Assembly (NCBI GenBank): GCA_043810345.1
Contig: JBDROF010000046.1
Coordinates: forward strand, 1 to 36,635
Direction of reading: 5' to 3'
DNA length: 36,635 bases
Origin: QYOJ01 sp043810345
GTDB lineage: Bacteria; Bacteroidota; Bacteroidia; Bacteroidales; FEN-979
Shown here: positions 9,111 to 16,852 of the stretch, in pieces
How the letters are laid out: every line of letters starts with the position of its first letter
Position numbering within the stretch: position 1 is the stretch's first letter
The notes under the pieces: model-generated
The model's input: the letters and a program-made list of their open reading frames with translations, nothing else
Databases searched by the model: none
Told to the model about the DNA's origin: nothing
Program-made: the position numbers and the translations under genes

Positions 9111-10204
9111 AGAGATACCTCATGTATTATTTCCTGCGGGCTGATCATATCACCAATCTTATTCACTCCACGTATCTTCTCAGTTCTATACTGACCGTAA
9201 ATTATTTCCCGTAATAACCCTGAAGCGTTTTCCTCAACAAAAATTATATGATTAAACTGATTAAGAATCCCAAGTATTTCAGGAGGTACGGGTAACAAGG
9301 TTTTCATGGTTAAATTTGAAATCTTCCCACCCTCTGATCGTATTGTTTTTACCGCATCAAACGTGGCAAGTGCAGAAATACCATAAGAGACGATAAGTGT
9401 GTCAGAATTTTTCTGGTTGTCAAATTGAAATTCGGAATATTCTGCTATTCTTTTTTCGATTTTGTCCCTTAAGCGCAAGGTATTGGCAAGAGCCTCAGGA
9501 GTGTTTTTTTTAATAAATCCTTCCGGATCATGTGTAGATGAATTAATACGAACCTGATGCGTATCATTACCTAAAGGTAAAAATGGAGGCACCATGTTTT
9601 CATCAGCAGCATAGGGTTTGTATGTTGAGCTGTTTTGGTAATGGTTTTTTACAACTGGGTGTATAGGAGCAAACTTAGCTTCATCAAAACCAATGTTCGT
9701 CATGACCATTTCTTTTGAAGTCAGCAGCACCACGGGTGTGCGTAGTTCAACCGCAAGCTGAAGGCTCTTAGAGGCAAGGTGCCAGCAATCCTCAAGGTTT
9801 GATGGACAGAGTACAGGTAGGGGATAACCCCCTGAGATAACGCCCCTCAATAACAACAAATCTCCCTGTGCTCCTGTCGTAGCTGAGCCTGTACTAGGCC
9901 CCATCCGTTGCACAAGAATAATCACCATTGGCATTTCCATCATGTATGCCATGTTGATGGATTCAAGCATCAAAGCAAACCCTGGAAATGAAGTGGCGGT
10001 AACCGGTAATGTTCCGGATGCTGCAAACCCGGCTGCCATCTGAAGGGAGGTGATTTCATCAGATGCCGGAATAAACATAGGAAATCGTTGTCTGCCGTAA
10101 GCATAAAGTAAGTTAGCGGGGGTGATAGGATATCCGATAAAAACTTCGGCTCCCGTTCGTACCAGAGACTCTATGATTACCCTTGAACCGTCAATTAAAA
10201 CCAT
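9095..10204 (-). CDS. 2-oxoacid:ferredoxin oxidoreductase, alpha subunit (KorA-like)
   Basis: A 369-residue alpha subunit with the family's GYPITPA motif at 24-30 and the RMGPSTGSATTGAQGD stretch near residue 100, both typical of the pyrimidine-binding and CoA-facing regions of 2-oxoacid:ferredoxin oxidoreductases. It has no N-terminal gamma domain; here gamma is fused to the beta subunit encoded next. Overlap of 16 bp with that gene implies translational coupling. It is the first intact gene of the run that ends with the XDH-type fusion gene. Product is reduced ferredoxin for low-potential reductions. Confidence 0.87.
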   Translation of the reverse strand: MVLIDGSRVIIESLVRTGAEVFIGYPITPANLLYAYGRQRFPMFIPASDEITSLQMAAGFAASGTLPVTATSFPGFALMLESINMAYMMEMPMVIILVQRMGPSTGSATTGAQGDLLLLRGVISGGYPLPVLCPSNLEDCWHLASKSLQLAVELRTPVVLLTSKEMVMTNIGFDEAKFAPIHPVVKNHYQNSSTYKPYAADENMVPPFLPLGNDTHQVRINSSTHDPEGFIKKNTPEALANTLRLRDKIEKRIAEYSEFQFDNQKNSDTLIVSYGISALATFDAVKTIRSEGGKISNLTMKTLLPVPPEILGILNQFNHIIFVEENASGLLREIIYGQYRTEKIRGVNKIGDMISPQEIIHEVSLCQQV

Positions 10205-10225
10205 AGCAGGGTTAGGTTGATTCGT

Positions 10226-10651
10226 TTAGAAAAAAGCTGATTCACCGGTGATGCCCATGGCCCCCAGTATCTGTCTCGATACGCGGGCAATATTCAACGC
10301 CATTTCCACATTATTTTTCTTTGCCATAGATATTTGGGCCGGGGTGGCCCTGTTGTCATTGCGCAGGATTCCCAGTCGCCAGGTGATCAACTGAGCCTTG
10401 GTGATCTCGGTCAGCATCTCGGCCAGCTTTTTTTGTGTCAGCTGGAAAGCAGCAATAGGCTTATTAAACTGGATGCGCTCTTTGGAATATTGCAACGCTG
10501 TATCGTAGCAATCCATCGCTGCCCCGGTCTCCCGGGTCAGCCGTTCATCGTTGCATCCATCTGCAAAAGCGTTCCTCTTCTGGAGGTTATAGAGAGCAAC
10601 CGCTTGATTCAATGATTTAGGACGGTGATAATTAAAATTTGAAATATACAT
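10226..10651 (-). pseudogene. Chimeric remnant: FAD-subunit N-terminus joined to glutaryl-CoA dehydrogenase fragment
   Basis: The frame gives 141 residues from two unrelated proteins. Residues 1-36 match the start of a CoxM/HcrB FAD subunit: the MYISNFNYHRP opening parallels the MYLPDFSFHQP opening of the gene at 6502, and ADGC sits where the FAD motif AGGT should be. From about residue 44 the sequence is the C-terminal helical domain of an acyl-CoA dehydrogenase, closest by eye to glutaryl-CoA dehydrogenase (YSKERIQFNKPIAAFQ, TPAQISMAKKNN). It stops some 40-45 residues before the usual end, losing the FAD/active-site tail. Neither half can be functional as expected; it is likely the scar of a deletion that fused two neighbouring genes. 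Whether it is still expressed is unknown. Confidence 0.75.
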
Positions 10652-10721
10652 CTTTAGATTTGCAACTGGGCGATTTCTCTTTCGCGTTAATGGTTTGATC
10701 TGCTTTTTATTTTATCTGTTA

Positions 10722-11459
10722 CTAATTAATTTGAGAACCGGAAATTAAAATGATCGTACTTGAAATGATACTAAATACAAAAATAAATCCTGAAACAAAG
10801 TAATAAAGGACAGGCTTTTTTGTTTGCAGTAAAAAAGTTCTTCGGGTTAATTTTATAGCTATCCAATAACCCAAGGGAAGACAAATTGCTCCTAAAAGTC
10901 CAGTTGCCGGCCCATGAAATGGGAAAAGCAGTTCTAAGGGAGTTTGAATGATCAGAGGCGGGGTTTGTGTAACATAAAATGCAGTATAGACAAATGCAAT
11001 TACACTCAAAAATCCAACAACCGCACCTATTAGTATGCGAGACAATATATTTTTTTCTAATTTATTTACAAGCAAACCCACAAACACAGCATATACAATC
11101 GAAACCGTGATAGCTGCGAGAGCTGGATTCAATACCGGTTGATAAATTGTATGACCGTCAACAACGGGCAACGAAAGCAGTGCGAAATCTAACAGTTTAA
11201 ATAAAGCCGCTATCACTCCAATTCCAATCATCATCAAAGGCTTCCTGTATTTTACCATGGCGATGGTCATAAGAGGAAAACCATATATCACTACTGTCAT
11301 TGGGCACATGCATAGTTTTCTGATGTGGCACATTGGCGAAATATAAATCACTGTAAGTGCATCAAGCAAGCCCCAGATAGAACCAATAACAAGGATACCG
11401 ACCAGGATATTCCCAGTACTTTTGCGGCCGGTGTTCAATGAATTTTCTGTAGCTGTCAT
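10722..11459 (-). CDS. Multi-pass inner-membrane protein of unknown function
   Basis: 245 residues with about seven hydrophobic segments (near 18-40, 54-71, 74-99, 112-132, 138-163, 187-204 and 218-240). The first loop holds C44, H45, C50 and C52, a possible metal- or cluster-binding site. I do not recognise the family. It is the last gene of a group with the DUF364 and FmdE-like genes just upstream (12 bp gap), two families linked to metals or metal cofactors, so a role in uptake of a metal or oxyanion for the many Mo/W enzymes nearby is possible but unproven. Confidence 0.7.
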   Translation of the reverse strand: MTATENSLNTGRKSTGNILVGILVIGSIWGLLDALTVIYISPMCHIRKLCMCPMTVVIYGFPLMTIAMVKYRKPLMMIGIGVIAALFKLLDFALLSLPVVDGHTIYQPVLNPALAAITVSIVYAVFVGLLVNKLEKNILSRILIGAVVGFLSVIAFVYTAFYVTQTPPLIIQTPLELLFPFHGPATGLLGAICLPLGYWIAIKLTRRTFLLQTKKPVLYYFVSGFIFVFSIISSTIILISGSQIN

Positions 11460-11471
11460 TTTATTTCATCT

Positions 11472-12182
11472 TTAATTTTTTTTGAATAAGCAAATTGATT
11501 CTATTCCATTGAGCCGTTTATATTTTTTAACTCCCTGGGTAATACTTTTCACTAAAAGATCTTTATCATACACCCTTACCCCTGCCAGAATGTCGGCTCC
11601 GAAATCGAACAGCACCGGTGATAATGGTGTTGAAGGGCCAAGCACAATATTTACACCCTTGCTTCCCAGTTCCAATAACCGCTGAAGAGTGTGGTTTATA
11701 AGTGCTGTGGCTGTTATTACATTGATATCTGATTCAGGAACGACTTCCTCACATGCTGTCATTGGAAGTTCATCACCTGTTGGTTCTATTTCCAATATAT
11801 AGGTCTTTCCGGCTATTTTAGTTATCTCGTCGTTAAAAGGAAATCTCCCGATAATAGAGACTGTCCTTCCCCGTACGTTTTCTTTTATGTAGTCTTTGAT
11901 GTTTCCCGTTGTACCCGTTGGCTCGATAAGAGAATTCAATGCAGCTACTCCGATAGATGCTTCAAGAGGTTCCCATGAGAATATACGTTCAGCTAACTGA
12001 TAGGCAGAGAAAGATGATAATTCACCGGAATTTTCAATTTCAACTTTATTTCCGGTCTTATATGTATGACTCATTCCAACATATCTTGACCCGACGGCAC
12101 TCCAAAAAAGCCCAATCCATACACCAGTGACAGGTGCATCATTGTTCCTGATTCCTGACAGTAGTTCCTTTTCCAATTGCAT
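11472..12182 (-). CDS. DUF4213/DUF364 protein (putative heavy-metal chelation family)
   Basis: 236 residues. The N-terminal part fits DUF4213 (about 10-90, ending in the IGVAALNSLI segment), and the rest fits DUF364 with its Rossmann-like start near 110 (TVSIIGRFPF) and the late GPSTPLSP loop. DUF364 proteins are annotated as putative heavy-metal chelators and often sit near nitrogenase-like or molybdenum/iron-cofactor genes; their chemistry is unknown. Here the gene lies 6 bp after the FmdE-like gene and 12 bp before the membrane-protein gene, so the three are very probably one transcription unit. Confidence 0.8.
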   Translation of the reverse strand: MQLEKELLSGIRNNDAPVTGVWIGLFWSAVGSRYVGMSHTYKTGNKVEIENSGELSSFSAYQLAERIFSWEPLEASIGVAALNSLIEPTGTTGNIKDYIKENVRGRTVSIIGRFPFNDEITKIAGKTYILEIEPTGDELPMTACEEVVPESDINVITATALINHTLQRLLELGSKGVNIVLGPSTPLSPVLFDFGADILAGVRVYDKDLLVKSITQGVKKYKRLNGIESICLFKKN

Positions 12183-12188
12183 GTTTTT

Positions 12189-12776
12189 TTATTTTGCTAA
12201 CTGATAATAGGGTTCACCGGCACAAGCCATGCATAAAGAACCCTCATCAGTGAAAACATCCTTACCATCCATAACTTTTTCTTTGCATCGTGAACAAATT
12301 ACCGTTCTTTGTGGTTTTCCCGGCATCTCCCAGGGGGGAATATTAACTGATACCCTTTGTACACTCACTATATCATCAGAATCGGCTTCCAATATAGTCG
12401 TATATTGTTTCTCCCTTTCGTGCTTTTCTATGTTTATTTCACCGATCATCTCATTGACATTTCCGCTCACCCAAACCCTGTATGCATCACCAGTCCTGGT
12501 ATTAATAAATGTCGCTGCCATCTTTCCGTAATTCACAAGTTTCAGGCTCCGTCTTCCCAATCTTGTTCCTGTGATTATCTGGATGGTATCGGCTATGCAC
12601 CTGTCATTCTCAACATAGACTATTATCTCCCCGGGATCGGTTGTCCCTATGACTTCCAGACCCCGTTCTGCCAGATGGACTCCAAGCACTTGTCCCAAAC
12701 ATAAATGGCCATGAAAACTGACTGCCCTGTTCAGATTATCTTTTCGCCTTTCAATGATCGTATTATCGGTTCCCAT
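12189..12776 (-). CDS. FmdE-like protein with C-terminal zinc ribbon
   Basis: 195 residues related to subunit E of formylmethanofuran dehydrogenase, a family often found beside molybdenum enzymes in bacteria without methanogenesis. The FmdE signature HGHLCLG is at 22-28, with C60 in a second conserved segment (NDRCIADTIQ). A zinc ribbon closes the protein (C161, C164, C182, C185). Neighbours are a CoxG gene upstream (12 bp gap) and DUF364 downstream (6 bp gap). A job in metal or molybdopterin handling is the usual guess; nothing here proves it. Confidence 0.85.
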   Translation of the reverse strand: MGTDNTIIERRKDNLNRAVSFHGHLCLGQVLGVHLAERGLEVIGTTDPGEIIVYVENDRCIADTIQIITGTRLGRRSLKLVNYGKMAATFINTRTGDAYRVWVSGNVNEMIGEINIEKHEREKQYTTILEADSDDIVSVQRVSVNIPPWEMPGKPQRTVICSRCKEKVMDGKDVFTDEGSLCMACAGEPYYQLAK

Positions 12777-12788
12777 TAAAAATAGATT

Positions 12789-13241
12789 TCACACCACGGC
12801 TTCAAGTCTTTCTTTAAGATTCTTTGTAAACTCCTCCTCCACCTGTTTAGCTTTAGCTTGTATAATCCTGTTTCCGAACATGGCCAGCTTACCTATTATG
12901 TTAGCATCACACGTGTAAGATATCTCTACTTCTCCGTTATTTACCTCTTTAAAATCAATCGTTGTTTTTTTTGTAAACCGACCGGCCTTCCCAATATCTT
13001 CACCTTCCCCTTTCATTTCTATATGATAGGGAGGGTCTAATTTTGTAAGAGATATGATAAACTTGAACCTGACTTTGATGGGTCCCACTTTTTGTTTAAC
13101 AAGACAATCATACGTTTTCTCGTCAAGGCGGTCTATCTTTTCTGCTCCGGGTACACAAGCGCGTAAAGTTTCCGCCTCCAAAAGCGAATCCCAGAGTTTT
13201 TCAATAGGAGCTTTTACTGAAAATTTACCTTCTAATAACAT
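12789..13241 (-). CDS. CoxG/SRPBCC-family protein
   Basis: 150 residues from the ATG at 13241, a full-length CoxG (CO dehydrogenase subunit G) domain with the START-like fold: MLLEGKFSVKAP opening, GAEK near residue 33 and the closing amphipathic helix. In carboxydotrophs CoxG helps anchor the Mo enzyme at the membrane; in other operons the function is unknown. The frame stays open up to 13427, but that longer reading overlaps a plausible small gene at 13264-13479 and adds residues with no family match, so I prefer 13241. It lies within the group that follows the second XDH-type enzyme. Confidence 0.8.
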   Translation of the reverse strand: MLLEGKFSVKAPIEKLWDSLLEAETLRACVPGAEKIDRLDEKTYDCLVKQKVGPIKVRFKFIISLTKLDPPYHIEMKGEGEDIGKAGRFTKKTTIDFKEVNNGEVEISYTCDANIIGKLAMFGNRIIQAKAKQVEEEFTKNLKERLEAVV

Positions 13242-13263
13242 AATTGCTTCGGTAAAATTAAAA

Positions 13264-13479
13264 TCAGACTTTCTCCGCTTCTTTTTCAAGCAGATCTGCC
13301 AGGGTCTTATACCCTTTGTTTCCTGGTTCCATGGTTTGAATGAGCAGGAGTTCAATAAAATTGTAACCTTTTGAATTGACCCAGTCTTTATGGGACTGGT
13401 CTCCGGTTCCAAAAATATGTCTGGCAAGATTTAATGTATCAGGCCAGATCTTACCGCAAGACGGACATTTGTAAGCCAT
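13264..13479 (-). CDS. Small C2H2-like zinc-finger protein
   Basis: 71 residues. Near the start is Cys-x2-Cys-x12-His-x8-His (C5, C8, H21, H30), a C2H2-like arrangement, followed by a helix-rich tail ending in EKEAEKV. I do not recognise the family. It lies 22 bp before the preferred CoxG start. The Cys/His pattern and the codon use make a real gene more likely than chance, but a DNA-binding or cofactor role cannot be chosen. Confidence 0.6.
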   Translation of the reverse strand: MAYKCPSCGKIWPDTLNLARHIFGTGDQSHKDWVNSKGYNFIELLLIQTMEPGNKGYKTLADLLEKEAEKV

Positions 13480-13530
13480 ATTTAGACCCTCATTTGTTGT
13501 TACTATTTACTCTTTTGTATTTTATAAGTA

Positions 13531-13987
13531 AGCAGGAGGCAGGAGCAGGAGGCAGTTAGTTCTTCGGTAAAAACTTTCCCGGATTATTTGCCATACTCCC
13601 AAGCATTCTGCCAACTTCTTCATATTCTTTGTATAATCTCTCATGAGTTTCTTTTGTAATATAATTGCAATCTTTTGAAAAATCGATCCATATTTGTGTT
13701 TCAGTGCATTCTCCATCCGCATCTGTCATTTTACTTGAAAAATGTTTGGAGTATTTACGCTTTCTGTATCCCTCTCCGATATTTACACATACCGACCTTG
13801 AGGATCTTCTGATCTGGTCCGTCAAAGAATACGTTTCTTCTTTAGGAAATGATTTTGTGATTTCAAAAATTTCCCTTGCCAACTTGTATGCAAGTTGAAA
13901 CACTTTCAAATCTTTGTATCCTTGTTCCATATTATTTTCTTGACTACCTCCTGCCACTGCCTCCTGCCACTGCCTCCTGCCTACTAC
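13531..13987. mobile_element. Repeat-armed element A with a four-helix-bundle gene
   Basis: A left arm (13531-13555) of GCAGGAG-type units and a right arm (about 13944-13987) of the inverted CTGCCTCCTGC units enclose one gene (13556-13930). The left arm touches the stop codon of that gene. The architecture is repeated at 16324-16814 with the same arm sequence and at 17342-17830 with a different one. No transposase, and no obvious target-site duplication, was found. Mobility is inferred from the duplicated, same-layout copies. Confidence 0.6.
13556..13930 (-). CDS. Four-helix-bundle protein (23S rRNA intervening-sequence family), copy A
   Basis: 124 residues from the ATG at 13930; an upstream ATG at 14002 exists, but its extra 24 residues are translated repeat arm. 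The family is the S23/IVP group of small helical bundles first seen in the intervening sequences of 23S rRNA, related in fold to the Avd protein of diversity-generating retroelements. Visible landmarks are the DLKVFQLAYKL helix, SLTDQIRRSSRSV and NIGEGYRKRKY at about 36-60, and DADGECTETQIW. About 110 of 124 residues match copy B. No enzyme activity is known; RNA or protein binding is the usual proposal. Confidence 0.85.
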   Translation of the reverse strand: MEQGYKDLKVFQLAYKLAREIFEITKSFPKEETYSLTDQIRRSSRSVCVNIGEGYRKRKYSKHFSSKMTDADGECTETQIWIDFSKDCNYITKETHERLYKEYEEVGRMLGSMANNPGKFLPKN

Positions 13988-14005
13988 TTGAATAGTAACC
14001 ATTTC

Positions 14006-16279
14006 CTATTTTCCCTTCCTGGTTTCTCTGAGTGCATGGAGGATTTTTTCGGGGGTAAAAGGAAGTTCTTTAATACTCAATCCGGTTGCGTGATAGATCG
14101 CATTCCCGAGCGCTCCAGCCGTCGGATTTGTCAGCCCTTCTCCTGCTTCTTTCGCGCCAAAGGGTCCTTCGGGTTCATATGTCTCCACTTCAATCACTTT
14201 TGTTTCGGGCATTTCGGTAGTTCTCAGAAGTTTGTAGTCAACCAGGTTGGGGTTCATAATCTTTCCATCCTCCATCGGAAGATCTTCCGTAAATCCATAT
14301 CCTGCAGCCATAGCCATTGCGCCTTCCAGTTGTCCTTCAACGCCAATCGGGTTGATTACCTGACCGCAGTCATGAGCAGTCACGCAATTTATCAGGGTTA
14401 TTTTACCGGTATCAGGATCGACATTTGCTTCGACAGCCTGAACTCCGAAGCTGTATGCCGGAGAAATCATTCCTTTCCTATGGGGGGTATAATGTCCTCT
14501 TCCGATAATGGTCTGACCTTCTTTCGCACGAATAGCATCTTTTACCACATCAAAAAAGGAAAGACCTCTTTCGGGGCGGGAGACAAGGTGTATCCAGCGG
14601 TCTTTAATATCAAGGTCATAGACAATATTCGGAGATAATTTTGCTGAGGCAAATTCAATGATTTGTTGTTTGGCATCGGCAGCGGCTCTCTTTACGGCAT
14701 TCCCCTGCATAAGGGTTTCACGGCTTCCCCAGGCGCCGATATCCACCGGGCACGTCTCCGTATCGCCCATGTGAATCCGGATATCTTCAATCTTTACTCC
14801 GAGTTCTTCGGCACAGATAATCGACATGGTGGTATTGGAACCCTGACCCATATCCTGGGAGCCGATATAGAGATCCACTTTCCCATCAATGTTTACCTGG
14901 ACGATTGCTGAAGAAAAGGCATAAGGGGTGTCGAACCAGTTAAAAATTCCTCCCGACATAAATCCATAAGCGGCAATCCCAATACCCTGGTTGGCGGGAA
15001 GCTTCCCTCTTGATTTTATCCATTCATCTATCTTGTCAAGACATTCCATTAATCCACAACTTTGGATGGTGGCCTGTCCCGGGACTTCATAACCTGGGTA
15101 CATGGCATTTTTACGCCGTATGTCCATTCGATCAATCCCCAGTTCTTTAGCTATCAGGTCAATCTGTGTTTCGGCGCAGAACGTGGCCTGTGGAGCGCCA
15201 AAGCCGCGCATGGCGGAAGAAGGCGAGGTATTTGTATAGACCCTGTATCCGTCGTACCGGTAACTGGGCCATACGTAAGGAAATGCCTGGAAAAAACCTG
15301 TGAGATAAAGAGCGGTTGCTCCCATGGAAGTGTAAGCGCCCCCCTCGGTAAACACTCTTGCTTCTTTCGCAACGAAAGAACCATCCTTTTTAACACCAGT
15401 CCTCAGGTAATAAAACATAGCCGTTCTGCGCTTTGTTGCTATGAATTCTTCTTCGCGTGTAAGGACAATTTTAACGGGTTTGAATAATTTCATGGATAAT
15501 AGCGAACTGCAGAACTGGGCGGAATCAAGTTCAAATTTACTGCCGAACCCGCCGCCGGTGTATCTTGAAATGACCCGGATGTCATTTTCCCTTAATCCCA
15601 GCGTCCAGGCTAATAATACCTGGATATAATAATGGCTTTGGGTGGAGGTATAGACGGTCAGTTTTTTCTCAGGAGTGTAGCTGGCAACAGCGCAGTGAGT
15701 TTCCATGCATACATGGTGCTGGGAAGAGCAGCGGAACCAGTCTTCGCGTATATAATCAGCTTTCAGAAAAGCTTCATCAACATCCCCCCATTCGATATGA
15801 CGTGTCACGTTAATATTCCGTTCAGCATGATCATGGAGCTGAGGGGCATTTGCCCGTATTGCATCAAGCGGTTCAAAAACTGCCGGTAAAGATTCGTATT
15901 CAACTTCTATCAAATCCATCGCTTCTTCGGCAGTATCCTCGTCAACCGCAGCAATAGCAGCCACAGGTTCTCCGATATAACGGACTGTTTCTCTTGCCAG
16001 AATTTCCTCATCGCAAAGCTCTTTAAAACGCCGCCAGATACCCTGCCTGACGCCAATGGTATCTTTGCCGGTAACAATCCCTTTTACCCCGGTCAGCGCT
16101 TCCGCCCTCGATGTATCTATACTGAGAATCTTTGCATGGGCGTGTGGGCTTCGTAATATCTTACCATACAGCATACCTGGTAATTTCACATCAAAGGTAT
16201 ATTGCGCCCTTCCGGTGATTTTTGCAATACCGTCAATGTTGTGGACGGGGGTATTAATCACATTGTATTTATTCATCAA
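14006..16279 (-). CDS. XDH-family molybdenum-binding catalytic subunit (second enzyme)
   Basis: 757 residues, a complete Mo-subunit of the xanthine dehydrogenase family, related to HcrA and to residues 175-933 of the fusion encoded at 2648-5449. The aldehyde oxidase/XDH a/b hammerhead domain covers about 15-125 and the Mo-cofactor domain the rest; the GAKEAGE motif at 708-714 supplies the catalytic Glu (E714). The [2Fe-2S] subunit (16853-17326) and FAD subunit (17837-18721) are encoded upstream on the same strand, but four-helix-bundle elements now stand between all three genes. An aromatic acyl-CoA reductase or dehydrogenase is likely from context; the substrate is not determined. Confidence 0.9.
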   Translation of the reverse strand: MMNKYNVINTPVHNIDGIAKITGRAQYTFDVKLPGMLYGKILRSPHAHAKILSIDTSRAEALTGVKGIVTGKDTIGVRQGIWRRFKELCDEEILARETVRYIGEPVAAIAAVDEDTAEEAMDLIEVEYESLPAVFEPLDAIRANAPQLHDHAERNINVTRHIEWGDVDEAFLKADYIREDWFRCSSQHHVCMETHCAVASYTPEKKLTVYTSTQSHYYIQVLLAWTLGLRENDIRVISRYTGGGFGSKFELDSAQFCSSLLSMKLFKPVKIVLTREEEFIATKRRTAMFYYLRTGVKKDGSFVAKEARVFTEGGAYTSMGATALYLTGFFQAFPYVWPSYRYDGYRVYTNTSPSSAMRGFGAPQATFCAETQIDLIAKELGIDRMDIRRKNAMYPGYEVPGQATIQSCGLMECLDKIDEWIKSRGKLPANQGIGIAAYGFMSGGIFNWFDTPYAFSSAIVQVNIDGKVDLYIGSQDMGQGSNTTMSIICAEELGVKIEDIRIHMGDTETCPVDIGAWGSRETLMQGNAVKRAAADAKQQIIEFASAKLSPNIVYDLDIKDRWIHLVSRPERGLSFFDVVKDAIRAKEGQTIIGRGHYTPHRKGMISPAYSFGVQAVEANVDPDTGKITLINCVTAHDCGQVINPIGVEGQLEGAMAMAAGYGFTEDLPMEDGKIMNPNLVDYKLLRTTEMPETKVIEVETYEPEGPFGAKEAGEGLTNPTAGALGNAIYHATGLSIKELPFTPEKILHALRETRKGK

Positions 16280-16323
16280 TAAATATATATTAAAATTGTT
16301 ACTATTCTCCCATTTGTTTATAG

Positions 16324-16814
16324 TAGGCAGGAGGCAGCGGCAGGAGGCAGTTAAATTTCCGGTAAAAATTTTTCCGGATTATTTGCCATACTTCCAAGCA
16401 TTCTCCCAACTTCTATATATTTTTTATATAATCTATCGCGAATTTCTTGCGAAATGTATTTGCAATCTTTTGAAAAATCGAGCCATATTTGTGTTTCTGT
16501 ACATTCTCCATCAGCATCGGTCATTTTACTTGAAAAATGTTTAGGGTATTTACGCTTTCTGTATCCCTCTCCGATATTTACACATACCGACCTGGACGAT
16601 CTTCTGATTTGATCTGTCAAAGAATAAGTTTCTTCTTTAGGAAATGATTTTGTGATTTCAAAAATCTCCATTGCCAACTTATAAGCAAGTTGAAACACCT
16701 TCAAATCTTTGTATCCTTGTTCCATGTTATTTTCTTAACTGCCTCCTGCCACTGCCTCCTGCCTCCTGCCTCCTGCCTCCTGCCTCCTGCCTCCTGCCTC
16801 CTGCCTCCTGCCTG
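16324..16814. mobile_element. Repeat-armed element B with a four-helix-bundle gene
   Basis: The left arm (16324-16350) has GCAGGAG-type units directly abutting the gene's stop codon. The right arm (about 16738-16814) has eight perfect GCCTCCT heptamers at 16754-16809 plus flanking partial units, in inverted orientation to the left arm. The arms use the same unit as element A, and the two elements lie in the same orientation on either side of the 757-residue Mo-subunit gene. No transposase was seen. Confidence 0.6.
16351..16725 (-). CDS. Four-helix-bundle protein (23S rRNA intervening-sequence family), copy B
   Basis: 124 residues, starting MEQGYKDLKVF like copy A. I count 14 substitutions between the copies, most of them in the last 40 residues. 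The family motifs (SLTDQIRRSSRSV, NIGEGYRKRKY, DADGECTETQIW) are all intact, so both copies appear to be under some selection or are recent. The gene sits in the gap between the [2Fe-2S] and Mo-subunit genes, filling it entirely together with its repeat arms. Confidence 0.85.
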   Translation of the reverse strand: MEQGYKDLKVFQLAYKLAMEIFEITKSFPKEETYSLTDQIRRSSRSVCVNIGEGYRKRKYPKHFSSKMTDADGECTETQIWLDFSKDCKYISQEIRDRLYKKYIEVGRMLGSMANNPEKFLPEI

Positions 16815-16852
16815 AATAGCAACATAAAATTTATCTTTTTTGCATTTAATAA

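Noticed and set aside
10226..10260. Frameshift in the T-rich run as the cause of the short glutaryl-CoA dehydrogenase fragment
   Set aside because: Reading the next frame past the run does not restore the expected C-terminal dehydrogenase sequence, so it is a true truncation.
13242..13427. 62-residue N-terminal extension of CoxG
   Set aside because: It overlaps a better small gene in another frame and has no family match; the domain begins at the ATG at 13241.
13931..14002. 24-residue N-terminal extension of four-helix-bundle copy A
   Set aside because: It is translated repeat arm; copy B starts at the MEQGYKD methionine.
13531..16814. Composite transposon with insertion-sequence ends
   Set aside because: No transposase gene and no terminal repeats of insertion-sequence type; the layout is kept only as a repeat-armed element finding.
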